Translations under genes and position numbers: made by a program
Assembly (NCBI GenBank): GCA_963822955.1
Contig: CAWGJS010000001.1
Span: 620,001 to 684,000, forward strand
Origin: JAJYUU01 sp963822955
GTDB lineage: Bacteria > Actinomycetota > Actinomycetes > Streptosporangiales > Streptosporangiaceae
Length of the DNA stretch: 64,000 nt
Direction: 5' to 3'
Shown: positions 15,769 to 24,586 of the stretch, in pieces
How the letters are laid out: each line of letters begins with the position of its first letter
Position numbering within the stretch: the first letter of the stretch is position 1
The notes under the pieces: model-generated
What the model was told of the DNA's origin: nothing
Database searches by the model: none
Seen by the model: the letters and a program-made list of their open reading frames with translations, nothing else

Positions 15769-17475
15769 ATGAACGGGACAACCAGGCCCGTGATCCTTCT
15801 AGTCGAAGAGGACCGCGAGGCGCTCGACGCATTGCGGCGAGCGCTGGAGCGCAGGCTGGGCGCCGACTATCAGATCGTCGCGGAGACCCAGCCCGAACGC
15901 GGCCTGTCCTTTCTTCAGCAACTGCGGGAGCGTGACGAGCAGGTCGCGGTCATCATTGCGGCTCTACGGATGCAGCGCATGGCTGGGGAACAGTTCCTGG
16001 AACGGGCGCACGAGTTGCATCCGCTCGCCCGGCGGGCACTGATCGCTGATGTCTTCGACCGCCCCGCCGAGCAGTCGATCTCCCGCGCGATGGCGCTCGG
16101 GAGGGCCGACATGATCCTGGTCCGGCCATGGGAACCGCCCGACCATTGGCTGTATCCGCGCATCAGCATTCTGCTCGATACCTGGGTGCAAGCCACCGAG
16201 CAGCCGGGCGTGTGCGCGGTGCGCATCGTTGTGCAGCCCGACGCACCGTACGCTCACGAACTGCGCGACCAGCTTTACCGCAACGCTGTTCCGTTTCAAT
16301 CGTTCCCAGCTGAGTCGCGGCGGGGCCGGCAGCTACTCGAACAGGCTGGTCAGGACGGGACACGGCTGCCAGTGCTGGTGTACTTCGACGGGCACGTTCA
16401 GGTGGCTCCCACGGTCCGGGAGATCGCGGAGGCGCTGGGGCTACGCTGCCGGCCTGACGCGCGCCACTATGACATGACGGTGATCGGTGCGGGTCCGGCG
16501 GGCCTGTCGGCGGCGCTGTCCAGTGCTTCCGAGGGCCTGCACACCCTGGTCGTGGAGAGTGAGACCATCGGCGGTCAGGCCGCGACCACCTCCATGGTGC
16601 GCAACTACCTGGGCTTCCCGGTCGGAGTCAGCGGCAAGGATCTCATGCAGTGGGTACCGCTCCAGGCGATGCAGTTCGGCGCCGAATTCGTCTTCGGCCG
16701 TGCCATCAGACTCGGCACAAGCGGCGGGCAGCAGGTGATCACGCTGGCCGACGGCAGCCAGGTGACCACCGACGCAGTAGTAATCAGTATCGGCGTGCAG
16801 TACCGGCGGCTCAGCGCGGCTGGCGTCGAAGAGTTGCTCGGCGCCGGCGTGTTCTACGGCGCCTCGCTCAGCGAGGCACCCGCCACCCGCGGCCAGGCCG
16901 TGTACATCGTCGGCGGCGGCAACTCCGCCGGCCAGGCTGCGGTCCATCTGGCAAAGTACGCCGAGCACGTCACCATCGTCGTCCGCCGTGAGTCACTGTC
17001 CGCGACCATGTCCAGCTACCTGATTGATCAGATCGGCGAGCTGCCGAACATCACCGTCCGCACTGACACCGAGGTCACCCGTGCCGACGGTGCCGGCCGC
17101 CTGGAACAGCTCACCCTTCGCAACTCGGCAACCGGCCGCACCGAGGACGTCGCAGCGTCCGCACTGTTCATCCTGACTGGCGCGCAGCCACGCACGGACT
17201 GGCTGCCCGGCACGCTGGCACGAGACAATGCTGGCTTCCTGCTCACGGGACCGGACCTCGCCCCGACCGGTGGACTGCCCGATGGCTGGCCCCTGACCCG
17301 GTTCCCGCTACCGATGGAGACCAGCGTGCCCGCCGTGTTCGCCGCCGGGGACGTCCGCCACGGATCAACGAAACGAGTAGCCGCGGCCGTCGGCGAAGGC
17401 GCCAGCGCGCTCCAGTCGGCAAATCGCCACTTCCAGCGGCTACCAGAAACACGACAATCCATCCATCCGACGTGA
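15769..17475 (+). CDS. Pseudo-receiver / glutaredoxin-like / thioredoxin-reductase-like fusion flavoprotein
   Basis: A 568-residue three-part protein. Residues 1-125 form a receiver domain, but the phospho-acceptor position reads ALRMQRMAG, with alanine in place of aspartate. Residues 135-225 resemble a glutaredoxin/thioredoxin-like domain whose usual CPYC site reads APYA. Residues 230-568 are a two-domain flavin reductase with GAGPAG, IGGQAA, GGGNSAG and the terminal FAD motif AAGDVRHGSTKR. The CATC redox site of thioredoxin reductase is replaced by FYGAS. All nucleotide-binding motifs survive, so it probably binds FAD and NAD(P)H but not in a dithiol cycle. Known relatives are annotated as fused response regulator/thioredoxin reductase. 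The start is the ATG at 15769. Confidence 0.8.
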   Translation: MNGTTRPVILLVEEDREALDALRRALERRLGADYQIVAETQPERGLSFLQQLRERDEQVAVIIAALRMQRMAGEQFLERAHELHPLARRALIADVFDRPAEQSISRAMALGRADMILVRPWEPPDHWLYPRISILLDTWVQATEQPGVCAVRIVVQPDAPYAHELRDQLYRNAVPFQSFPAESRRGRQLLEQAGQDGTRLPVLVYFDGHVQVAPTVREIAEALGLRCRPDARHYDMTVIGAGPAGLSAALSSASEGLHTLVVESETIGGQAATTSMVRNYLGFPVGVSGKDLMQWVPLQAMQFGAEFVFGRAIRLGTSGGQQVITLADGSQVTTDAVVISIGVQYRRLSAAGVEELLGAGVFYGASLSEAPATRGQAVYIVGGGNSAGQAAVHLAKYAEHVTIVVRRESLSATMSSYLIDQIGELPNITVRTDTEVTRADGAGRLEQLTLRNSATGRTEDVAASALFILTGAQPRTDWLPGTLARDNAGFLLTGPDLAPTGGLPDGWPLTRFPLPMETSVPAVFAAGDVRHGSTKRVAAAVGEGASALQSANRHFQRLPETRQSIHPT

Positions 17476-17589
17476 GCGGCAAATGATTGGACAGCCGCTG
17501 CCGTTGCTATCAGGTGCCGGTCAGCGGGAGGGGAAGCGTGGCGAGGCGGCTGGCTTCTGGTGCTCGGATGCCGAGCAACCGCAGGACGG

Positions 17590-17887
17590 CTTCTGCCAGC
17601 CGCAGCCAAGTTGCTCAGTCACCCGAACATGCCAACCTCGGCAGGCCATTCCGGCATCCCCTGGCGCGGCTACCAGCTGATCGGGGTAGCCGAACTGGCG
17701 GCCGTCATCGGCCTAATGGCCGGACTGCGCTGGCACCCACTCGGCCTGGCTGCAGCCACCGGGATGGCCGTGCTCCTGACGGGCGCTCCTGACGCACCGG
17801 CGAGCCGCGACGCTGTCAAGGAACCACGCCCGCCTGCTCACGCTGGCCATGACCGCGGCCTATCTGGCCATTGCCCTGGCAACTTGA
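17590..17887 (+). pseudogene. DoxX-family membrane protein, frameshifted
   Basis: The first frame gives AAAKLLSHPNMPTSAGHSGI, then RGYQLIGVAELAAVIGLMAGL and a second hydrophobic run, LGLAAATGMAVLLTGA. This is the DoxX-like order of a short lead-in and membrane helices. At about 17790 the frame shifts by one, and the other frame continues LLTLAMTAAYLAIALAT before a stop. The first membrane helix before the KLLSHP motif is not recoverable. DoxX-like proteins are small four-helix membrane proteins of poorly defined redox or stress roles. Two defects make a functional product unlikely. Confidence 0.55.
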
Positions 17888-17997
17888 CATATAGCAACCC
17901 TTACGGCGCGACGCCGACGACCGCTGGCCCGCAAGCGGGCGTGCGCCGCGGGCCGACGGCGAGCGGACTGACAGCGTTCCGGGTCACATCTGGCTGT

Positions 17998-19275
17998 TTA
18001 GCCTGATACCCGCGGCGACATGGCCTGGCCTGTGACTTGCTGTGCCGGGGCCACAGCGTCGTATTCGACCACCAGGTGGCGGGGGCCGCGTAGTTCCGGG
18101 TTGGGCCGGTATGGCGGCGGGTCGGCGACGAGCCGTGGATTGATCAGCCTGCGGGCCAGTTCAGGCAGCGCCACCTGTGCCTCGGTCCGGGCTAGCGGCG
18201 CGCCAAAGCAGTAGTGGATGCCTGCGAAGAAGCCGAAGTGCGCGTTGTCGGTGCGGTCGGGGTCGAAGCGGTCGGGGTCGGCAAAGCGGCTGGGGTCGCG
18301 GTTGCCGGCGGCGAGCATCAGGGCGAGCGGTGATCCCTTGGGGATGGTGGTGCCGGCAAGGTCGATGTCGGCCACGGCGGCGCGGTTGGTCCGCATCTGC
18401 ACTGGTGGTTCGTACCGCAAGAGCTCCTCGACCAGCGTGACGATCAGGCCGGGTTGGTGGTTCAGCCGGTCGAGCACGCCGGGGTGGCGTAGCAGGGTCA
18501 GCATGCCGTTGCTAATGAGGTTCACGGTGGTCTCGTGGCCGGCAACCAGCAGCAGGTTGGCGGTGGCCAGTATGTCTTCGCGGGACATTGGTGCGTGCGG
18601 GCCGTCGTCGGTGAGCAACCCGGAGATCAGGTCATCGCCCGGCTGGCGGACACGGGCATCGGCGAGCCGGCTGAAGTACTGGCCGAGCTCGGCGTCTACT
18701 TCGTGTCGTTTGCGATTGCGCTGTTCGAACGTTCCGGTGGTGGGGTCAATTGTCTCGATGATCGCGTCGGCCCATCGGTGGAAGCGCGGCTGATCTTCGA
18801 GGGGGACTCCGAGGAGCTGGCAGATCGCGGTCACCGGCAGCGGGTAGGCAAAGTCATCGACGATGTCAGCACGGTTATTGTCCGCGAACTTGTCGATCAG
18901 GCCGGTCGTGATCTCGGTGAGCCAGGGCCGCATGCTATCGATCCGCCCCGGTGTGCAGGGCGGACCGAACGGACGCATCGCCAGTTCCCTGAGCCGGTCA
19001 TGGTCGGGCGGGTCGCGGAAGATAAAGGGCAGCGGAGGTCCGGCCTGCTCCTGATCCGATTTGCCCACGGCGCTGGCCGTTCCGGGACGGCTGCGGGGAT
19101 CGGAGCTGACCCGCGGGTCATGCAGCAGCGCGAAAATCTCGTTATAGGTGCTGACGACGTAGGTGCCGTCGTCCTCCCGGGCCACCGGGGTCTTGCGCAG
19201 CTCGGCGTAGAGGGGGTACGGGTTGGCCCGGTGGGCAGGACCGAGCACTTGCTGGTAGATGCTGGGCTGAGCCAT
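17998..19275 (-). CDS. Cytochrome P450
   Basis: A 425-residue bacterial class I P450 starting MAQPSIYQQVLGPAHRANPY. The I-helix oxygen-activation motif is AGHETT, the ExxR motif lies in VEELLRYEPP, and the heme-binding loop FFAGIHYCFG places the cysteine ligand. The HETT rather than DTT variant and the overall length are usual for actinobacterial substrate-specific P450s. The ATG at 19275 has GGAGG upstream; longer frames to 19545 are rejected. A gene for a fused ferredoxin-reductase ends 77 bp upstream on the same strand, so the pair is probably a self-contained electron-transfer and monooxygenase operon. The substrate is unknown. Confidence 0.93.
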   Translation of the reverse strand: MAQPSIYQQVLGPAHRANPYPLYAELRKTPVAREDDGTYVVSTYNEIFALLHDPRVSSDPRSRPGTASAVGKSDQEQAGPPLPFIFRDPPDHDRLRELAMRPFGPPCTPGRIDSMRPWLTEITTGLIDKFADNNRADIVDDFAYPLPVTAICQLLGVPLEDQPRFHRWADAIIETIDPTTGTFEQRNRKRHEVDAELGQYFSRLADARVRQPGDDLISGLLTDDGPHAPMSREDILATANLLLVAGHETTVNLISNGMLTLLRHPGVLDRLNHQPGLIVTLVEELLRYEPPVQMRTNRAAVADIDLAGTTIPKGSPLALMLAAGNRDPSRFADPDRFDPDRTDNAHFGFFAGIHYCFGAPLARTEAQVALPELARRLINPRLVADPPPYRPNPELRGPRHLVVEYDAVAPAQQVTGQAMSPRVSG

Positions 19276-19352
19276 TACGTTTCCTCCCGCTGACTCGCTT
19301 TCCACGCAGCAGCAGCGCCCGTGAGTGATCTGTTGTGCGTCGGTCGCCTGAG

Positions 19353-21041
19353 TCAGCCGACGTGGAGAATCTCCGCCTGCCGCTCGCTGGGATTGTGCCC
19401 GGTCACCGCAACAGTGGCATGGAACCTTTCCTTCTGGTCGATCTGGGCAGGCAGAGGCTGACGGTACGGCGACTCGTCGACAGTGGGGAACGCAGGCGGG
19501 AACGGCTCGGCCGCCTCGATCATCTTCTGGTAGAAGTCCAGCCACATGCCGTGGTCAAACGAGACAGCGGCGGTCATGCGGCCGCGGTAGCCATAGGCGG
19601 CCACGAACCGGCCCTCATGCAACAGGCCCTGGGCGACGACCACCTGGTCGGCGAAGGTCGGCACACCGACCGACTTGATGTTCGTGCCGAACTGCTGCGA
19701 CCAGAACACCGGGGTCGCCAGGTGCGGCCAAAAGTCTCCCGGCGGCCTGACCATGTTGTGTGCGGCGACCTCGGCCTGGATGACCGCGTTGCCCCAGTGC
19801 TCAAGCGCGAGGAACTGGTAGTCGTACAGCGGGTGCGGGAAGCGCGACACGTCCCCGGCGACGAAGACGTCCTCGGTGGTCACGGCGTTGACATCGATTG
19901 CGCGACAGCCGGCATCGCAAGCGACCCCCCAGATGCCGACGGCGAGGCCTGAGTCGTGCAGCCATTCGGTGTTGCGGATCGCGCCGAGGGCAACCACCGC
20001 CACGTCGGTATCGATGGTGGTGCCGTCGGACAGCTGCGCTTGGCGCAACTGGCCGTTGCCGTCACCCTCCAGGGAACTGACGGTGACGCCGCAGTGCAGG
20101 TCAACACCGTGGTCGCGGTGCAGCCCGGCGGCCACCCCGCCGACCACTTCGCCGAGTGCGCCGACCAGCGGCGCTGATCCTCGCTCGGCGACCGTGACGG
20201 CCAGATCCTGGTCCCGGCACGCCGAGGCGATCTCCGAGCCGGTGAACCCTGCGCCGATGACCAGCACTCGCCTGGGCCGGCCAGCCAGCCGCTGCCGCAG
20301 CGCGGCTGCGTCCGGGCGGGTACGCAGCGTGAACACGCCGTCAAGCGCTGCCTCGGCCTCGTTGTGCCACGGGCGGGCGCGAGTCCCGGTCGCGATCAGC
20401 AGCCGGTCATACTCGACGGTGCTCCCGTCGGCAAGCAGCACCCGCTTGCCTATGGAGTCCAGCCCCGTCGCGGGGACTCCCAGCCGCCACTGCGCGTCGA
20501 CCTGGTCGCCTAGCGGCAGGCCGACGTGGTCCGGCGATATCCACCCGTCGAGGACCTGCTTGGACAGTGGCGGGCGGTCATAGGGCTGATCCGCCTCGTC
20601 GCCGATCAGAGTCAGCGTCCCGGCGAAGCCTTCGCGGCGCAGGAATGCCGCGGCGGCCAGGCCAGCCAGCGACGCGCCCACAATCACGATCCGGCCGCGC
20701 CGGCGGAGAGCCTCGACCGCGGCAGCCCGCAAGCTATCCGGTGCAGGTTCGCCTGCCCGCTGAGGCGGCACCGCCGGCGGGGGGGTCGGCTTCGACCGGG
20801 CTGCGGCTGCCGCGGCGCTCGACACCATAGCCGTGGCGGTATCCCAGGCATCGATCCGGTCAACACGGATTGCCTGCACCGGGCAGGCCGCCGCCGCTCG
20901 CAGGACACGCTCCTGCTGTGCGTCGTCAGGTTCCGGGTCATCCCACAGCGCCTCGGCGCCCCGCATGCGGAACACCTCAGGAGCAAGGAAGGCACACTGC
21001 CCGAACCCCTGGCACCGGATGAGATCCACGACAAGCCTCAT
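19353..21041 (-). CDS. Ferredoxin fused to FAD/NAD(P)-dependent ferredoxin reductase
   Basis: A 562-residue natural fusion. Residues 1-65 form a P450-type [3Fe-4S] ferredoxin, with CQGFGQC near residue 10 and ACPVQAI near residue 57. An Ala/Pro-rich linker follows, then a putidaredoxin-reductase-like flavoprotein from about residue 115. It has IVIVGASLAGLAAAAFLR (FAD), VLVIGAGFTGSEIA (NADH) and VFVAGDVSRFPHP (FAD-ribityl). It should deliver electrons from NAD(P)H to the P450 encoded next. The ATG at 21041 is chosen because ferredoxins of this type begin MRLVVD; an upstream start at 21110 adds residues without similarity. Separate genes are commoner than this fusion. Confidence 0.9.
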   Translation of the reverse strand: MRLVVDLIRCQGFGQCAFLAPEVFRMRGAEALWDDPEPDDAQQERVLRAAAACPVQAIRVDRIDAWDTATAMVSSAAAAAARSKPTPPPAVPPQRAGEPAPDSLRAAAVEALRRRGRIVIVGASLAGLAAAAFLRREGFAGTLTLIGDEADQPYDRPPLSKQVLDGWISPDHVGLPLGDQVDAQWRLGVPATGLDSIGKRVLLADGSTVEYDRLLIATGTRARPWHNEAEAALDGVFTLRTRPDAAALRQRLAGRPRRVLVIGAGFTGSEIASACRDQDLAVTVAERGSAPLVGALGEVVGGVAAGLHRDHGVDLHCGVTVSSLEGDGNGQLRQAQLSDGTTIDTDVAVVALGAIRNTEWLHDSGLAVGIWGVACDAGCRAIDVNAVTTEDVFVAGDVSRFPHPLYDYQFLALEHWGNAVIQAEVAAHNMVRPPGDFWPHLATPVFWSQQFGTNIKSVGVPTFADQVVVAQGLLHEGRFVAAYGYRGRMTAAVSFDHGMWLDFYQKMIEAAEPFPPAFPTVDESPYRQPLPAQIDQKERFHATVAVTGHNPSERQAEILHVG

Positions 21042-21237
21042 TGGCCAGCCCCCGTCCTGGCGTCCTGCTGAATCAGGCTTGGCTTGCGTGGCTTTAGCCG
21101 TTCCCTGCACACGCTAGGCGCAAACTTTGGCCGGGATGCCTGGACCGCCGCTGCGCCCGCTGTTCCTGCGCCTCGGAACGTCCGCATAATGCCGATGTGC
21201 GGACTGGTTCTGAGGGTCATTGCTATCGACGATCCGC

Positions 21238-21243
21238 TATACT
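21238..21243 (+). promoter_or_regulatory. -10 box of the HTH-nucleotidyltransferase gene
   Basis: TATACT stands 6 bases before the GTG at 21250. That spacing implies that transcription starts at or next to the start codon (leaderless mRNA). No good -35 hexamer is visible at 16-18 bp. Confidence 0.5.
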
Positions 21244-21249
21244 TGGTTG

Positions 21250-21774
21250 GTGACTTCCGAGGATCTGACAGCCGGCGCGCTGCTGCGGCAAGCCCGTCAG
21301 CGTGCGGGCTTGTCGCAGGTGGAGCTGGCCGCGAAGGCGGGCGTCACCCAGAGCGTCATCAGCGCTTATGAGTCCGGGCACCGGCAGCCCTCCCTGCCGA
21401 CGCTCGCCGCGCTCATTGAGGCAGCCGGCTATGAGCTGGCCGCGGCGGTGCGGCGGCAGCCGCGCCGGCTAAGCCAGCTGTCCGGGCCGGTCGGCCGCCG
21501 GGTTCGCCGCCGTCGGCACGACCTGGTGGCGGCCGCGGCCGCGCACGGCGTTCACCGGCTCCGCGTGTTCGGCAGCGTGGCTCGCGGCGAGGACCGGCCC
21601 GACAGCGACGTGGACCTGCTCGCTGACGTGCCGCCGGGGATAAGCCTGTGCGGCCTGGCCCGGCTGCAAGCCGACCTAGAAGCCATTCTCGGCACCAGGG
21701 TCGACCTGGTGCCGGCCGCCGACCTCAAGCCGGACGTCCGTGCGCGCGCGGACCCGGACCTGGTGGCGCTGTGA
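21250..21774 (+). CDS. Xre HTH fused to minimal nucleotidyltransferase (MNT) domain
   Basis: A 174-residue protein. Residues 5-65 are an Xre-type helix-turn-helix (LRQARQRAGLSQVELAAKAG, then SAYESGHRQPS). Residues 95-174 are a minimal nucleotidyltransferase with the active-site pattern FGSVARGEDRPDSDVDLLAD (G-S plus D-x-D). MNT proteins act as partners of HEPN toxins, or as stand-alone toxins that modify tRNA or proteins. Here no HEPN gene follows; the next gene is an unrelated NTF2-like protein on the other strand. The N-terminal DNA-binding domain suggests autoregulation. The GTG start follows closely on a TATACT box. Confidence 0.8.
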   Translation: MTSEDLTAGALLRQARQRAGLSQVELAAKAGVTQSVISAYESGHRQPSLPTLAALIEAAGYELAAAVRRQPRRLSQLSGPVGRRVRRRRHDLVAAAAAHGVHRLRVFGSVARGEDRPDSDVDLLADVPPGISLCGLARLQADLEAILGTRVDLVPAADLKPDVRARADPDLVAL

Positions 21775-21877
21775 GTATCTGCCGTTGCGCGCGCTCCCTT
21801 GTCCCGATGCCAGGGCAAGCGTTCGGTTGCGCTGGCAACGAATTGCCGGCCGTTGGCGAACTCTCCACTTTGCCGGG

Positions 21878-22285
21878 TCATCGCTGCTGCTCGTCCTTGC
21901 GCGGGAGCTCGCCGGCGTGCCGCAACACGACCCTCCACTGCCCGCTCTCCTTGCGGTAAGCCTGCGTGCAGCGCAGTGTCCGGGGCCGCGGGCCATCGCC
22001 GACGTGCCGGGTCATGTGCTCCAGATCGACGGTGTAGGCAAGGTCAGCGCCGACTACTGTCACCACGTTCTCCGCCCGACGGCCGGTGGACGCAATGCCT
22101 TGCGCAGCCCAGTCGAGCCGGGCACTGACCTGCTCCCAGCCGCGCTCGTAACCGCCGAATGCGCCCATGATGACAACATCGTCTGCGTGTGACCAGAGCG
22201 CCTTGAACGGCTCTGGCCGCCCTTCAGCCAGCTCGCCGAGCGCCCGCTGGCACGCCATCACAAACTGATTCCACACCTCATCCAC
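21878..22285 (-). CDS. NTF2/SnoaL-like domain protein
   Basis: A 135-residue cone-shaped-barrel protein starting MDEVWNQFVMACQRALGELA. The helix-rich N-terminus, LWSHADDVVIMGAFGGYERG and the closing strand YRKESGQWRVVLRHAGELP are characteristic of the SnoaL/DUF4440-type NTF2 superfamily. Some members are isomerases or hydrolases, but many have no known activity. No catalytic residue can be assigned. It converges with the nucleotidyltransferase gene and diverges from the MOSC gene, so it appears to be a single-gene unit. The GTG at 22285 is the only reasonable start. Confidence 0.75.
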   Translation of the reverse strand: MDEVWNQFVMACQRALGELAEGRPEPFKALWSHADDVVIMGAFGGYERGWEQVSARLDWAAQGIASTGRRAENVVTVVGADLAYTVDLEHMTRHVGDGPRPRTLRCTQAYRKESGQWRVVLRHAGELPRKDEQQR

Positions 22286-22435
22286 GCCTCGATGATGCCA
22301 GGACCCAAAGCCGAAAACCGGAGCTGCTCAGCTACGCTGGGATGCCGTAGCTTCTGTCCGGCGCTGCGAGCGTGACCGCCGGGTCGCCGGGGAATCGGAT
22401 CGTAGCTGAGCACCTGCGGGTGCGAGGATGTCCTG

Positions 22436-23047
22436 GTGAAGCATCTGAGCACCGCGGAGCTGGAGGCCGGCCTCAGGTACGTCCGCGACTCCCCGCCGGA
22501 CGGCGGCGCGGTCGTCTTGATTGCCCGCCGTCCGGCCGTTGACGAGCGTGAGGTACTCACTGAGGCCACTTTGGATGTGGAAGCCGGCCTGGCGGGTGAC
22601 ACCTGGCCGGTGCGGGCAAGCTCGCGCACCGGCGACGGGTCGCCGCATCCGGGCATGCAGGTGACGATGATGAACTCCCGTGCTGCCCTGCTCATCGCCC
22701 ACGACCTCGAGCGGTGCGTGCTAGCCGGTGATCAGCTCTATGCCGATCTCGACCTGAGTCCTGCTAACCTGCCGCCGGGCGCGCGGCTGGCGGTGGGCTC
22801 GGCAGTTCTCGAGGTCACCGATCAGCCGCATCTGGGGTGCGCCAAGTTCGCCGCCCGATTCGGCCAGGACGCCTTGCGGTTCGTGAACTCCCGAGTCGGC
22901 CGCGAACTGCGGCTGCGCGGCCTGAATGCCCGTGTCATCGTCTCCGGAACCGTCCGGACCGGAGACGCAGTCCTCAAGTGCGCGGCAGGCCCTCCAGGCA
23001 GCTTCGCAGACAACGGCGTGCGGTCGGCCAGAGTCGCTGGCCTTTAG
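22436..23047 (+). CDS. MOSC domain protein
   Basis: A 203-residue MOSC-fold protein, related to the C-terminal domain of molybdenum cofactor sulfurase. The pattern GLAGDTWPVR near residue 52, the NSRAALLIA strand, GDQLYADLDLSPANLPPGARL and the conserved cysteine in QPHLGCAKFAARFG are visible. RGLNARVIVSGTVRTGD forms the closing strands. MOSC proteins bind the molybdenum cofactor or transfer sulfur via that cysteine, and some reduce N-hydroxylated compounds. The GTG at 22436 has AGGA at suitable spacing. No molybdoenzyme gene is adjacent. Confidence 0.85.
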   Translation: MKHLSTAELEAGLRYVRDSPPDGGAVVLIARRPAVDEREVLTEATLDVEAGLAGDTWPVRASSRTGDGSPHPGMQVTMMNSRAALLIAHDLERCVLAGDQLYADLDLSPANLPPGARLAVGSAVLEVTDQPHLGCAKFAARFGQDALRFVNSRVGRELRLRGLNARVIVSGTVRTGDAVLKCAAGPPGSFADNGVRSARVAGL

Positions 23048-23504
23048 CGGGTGTCGCCTGCGTAAGCGCGGGCGGGGCAGACTCATGCCGCCGCCACCGC
23101 GCAAGTCAGGCCCGGGCCATCGCACAGGCAGGTGCTGGAGATCCTTGCGGAGGCATTCATTGCCGAGACACTGGCCGTCAGCGGGATCGCCATCAGGCGA
23201 GTCTGCCCCGAATTGCTCCGGCCGGGCATTGCCATCACTGCCAGCCACGCCGCCATCGACGACATCGGAGCCATGTTCGAAGATGCCCCGCCTGCCGATT
23301 CGCTACAGGTGCAACGATCCAGATATCTCGGCGAACGCTGGTAGACCCAGATTCATGACCTTCGCAAGTTACGCTCATGCCGCTTTCGGAGCGTCCGGTC
23401 GCCTCGTGCGCGCACTACCGAGGTGGTAAAGCTCCTTGACTGGTCTGCCTGGCCGCGCCAGCCTGAGGCAGGAGCCATCGTCGACAGTCCGGGAAGGGCG
23501 TCAC
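23048..23504. other. 457-bp gap without a supported gene
   Basis: A 70-residue frame on the plus strand (23132-23344, AEAFIAETLAVSGIAIRRV) has coding-like composition but no recognised family and no ribosome site. It may be a fragment. No other structure is seen. Confidence 0.35.
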
Positions 23505-24320
23505 GTGAACGAGCAGACGGTCAGCGTCGGCGGGCAGGACATTTCCTATATCGGCAGTCAGGGCGACGGGCGCGCCGTCGTCTTCGTGCATGGGAACTCG
23601 TGCTCAGCCCGGACCTGGCGTCCGCTGCTGGAGGGCCCTTTCGGCCTTCGTTTCCGCTGCCTGGCGCTCGACCTGCCTGGACACGGGCACTCCGCCTGGG
23701 CGGCGGATCACGCCCAGTACTCCCTGCCCGGCTATGCCGCCGTCCTGGCCGGTTTCGTCGAGTCGTTAGGTGCAGCCGACGCGGTCCTGGTCGGGTGGAG
23801 CCTGGGCGGGCAGGTCGTGCTCGAGGCCGCACCCGCCATCCCCGCCGCGGGGTTCGTCATCTTCGGAACACCGCCGGTCGGGTCGGTGGACCAGCTGGGC
23901 CAGGCGTTACTGCCGAACCCGGCCACCGGCGTCGGCTTCGCCGAAGTTGTCAGCGAGGACGCGGCGAGGTCTTTTGCCGCGTGTTTCACCGCGCCGGGAT
24001 CGACCCTGCCGCTCGATGAGTTCACCGCCGACATCCTGGCCACCGACGGCGCCGCCCGCAGCGGCTTGCTCGCCAGCGTCCGGGAAGGCAGGTTCGCCGA
24101 TGGGGTCGCCATCGCCGCAGGACTGCGCCGACCGCTGGCGATCCTGCACGGCGAGGGCGAGCAGATAGCGAACCTCGACTACATCAAAGGGCTGACCATC
24201 CCGAGCCTGTGGCGCGGGGAGGTCCAGCTGATCACCGGCGCCGGGCACGCCCCGCATCAGGAGACGCCCGTTCAGTTCGCCGATCTCCTGGAACAGTTCA
24301 TCGCCGACCTGGACGAGTAG
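23505..24320 (+). CDS. Alpha/beta hydrolase
   Basis: A 271-residue alpha/beta-hydrolase fold protein. The oxyanion segment is VFVHGNSCSARTW, the nucleophile elbow VGWSLGGQVV carries the serine, and the histidine lies in GAGHAPHQE near the C-terminus. The third-strand motif LDLPGHGHS is also present. It resembles small haloperoxidase/esterase-like enzymes; the substrate is unknown. The GTG at 23505 is supported by GGAAGGG upstream, whereas a start at 23436 lacks one. No signal peptide is present, so it is cytoplasmic. It precedes a P450 by about 270 bp on the same strand, with a broken lipoprotein gene between them. Confidence 0.85.
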   Translation: MNEQTVSVGGQDISYIGSQGDGRAVVFVHGNSCSARTWRPLLEGPFGLRFRCLALDLPGHGHSAWAADHAQYSLPGYAAVLAGFVESLGAADAVLVGWSLGGQVVLEAAPAIPAAGFVIFGTPPVGSVDQLGQALLPNPATGVGFAEVVSEDAARSFAACFTAPGSTLPLDEFTADILATDGAARSGLLASVREGRFADGVAIAAGLRRPLAILHGEGEQIANLDYIKGLTIPSLWRGEVQLITGAGHAPHQETPVQFADLLEQFIADLDE

Positions 24321-24419
24321 TCCTCCGGCCGCAGACGGTGCCGGCGAGCGGATTGCCGAGATACGAGCCGACCCCAGTCCGATGGCCCGTTCAGCAGAGC
24401 TGTGCGGGGAGGGATCGCG

Positions 24420-24500
24420 ATGAAGGGCGTCGGTGTCGCTGCGTCCGTCATCGTCCTGGTTCTGCTGACGGCGTGCAGCGCCAGATGTCTGTTGCGTCGC
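24420..24500 (+). pseudogene. Truncated lipoprotein: signal peptide without a body
   Basis: The ATG at 24420, preceded by GGGGAGGGA, starts MKGVGVAASVIVLVLLTACS, a complete lipoprotein signal peptide with a lipobox (LTAC). After the cysteine the frame turns into arginine-rich nonsense and runs out of phase into the P450 gene at 24587. The body of the lipoprotein is missing, so this is the 5' stump of a gene deleted when the P450 was placed here, or a very short leader peptide. Confidence 0.5.
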
Positions 24501-24586
24501 GCTTCCCAGCGGTGCACCGTGTGGTTGTGCAGACCTGCGCGTTCGGATGACCGCGCATCGTTCGCTGGGAGGCTGGTGGGCAGGCG

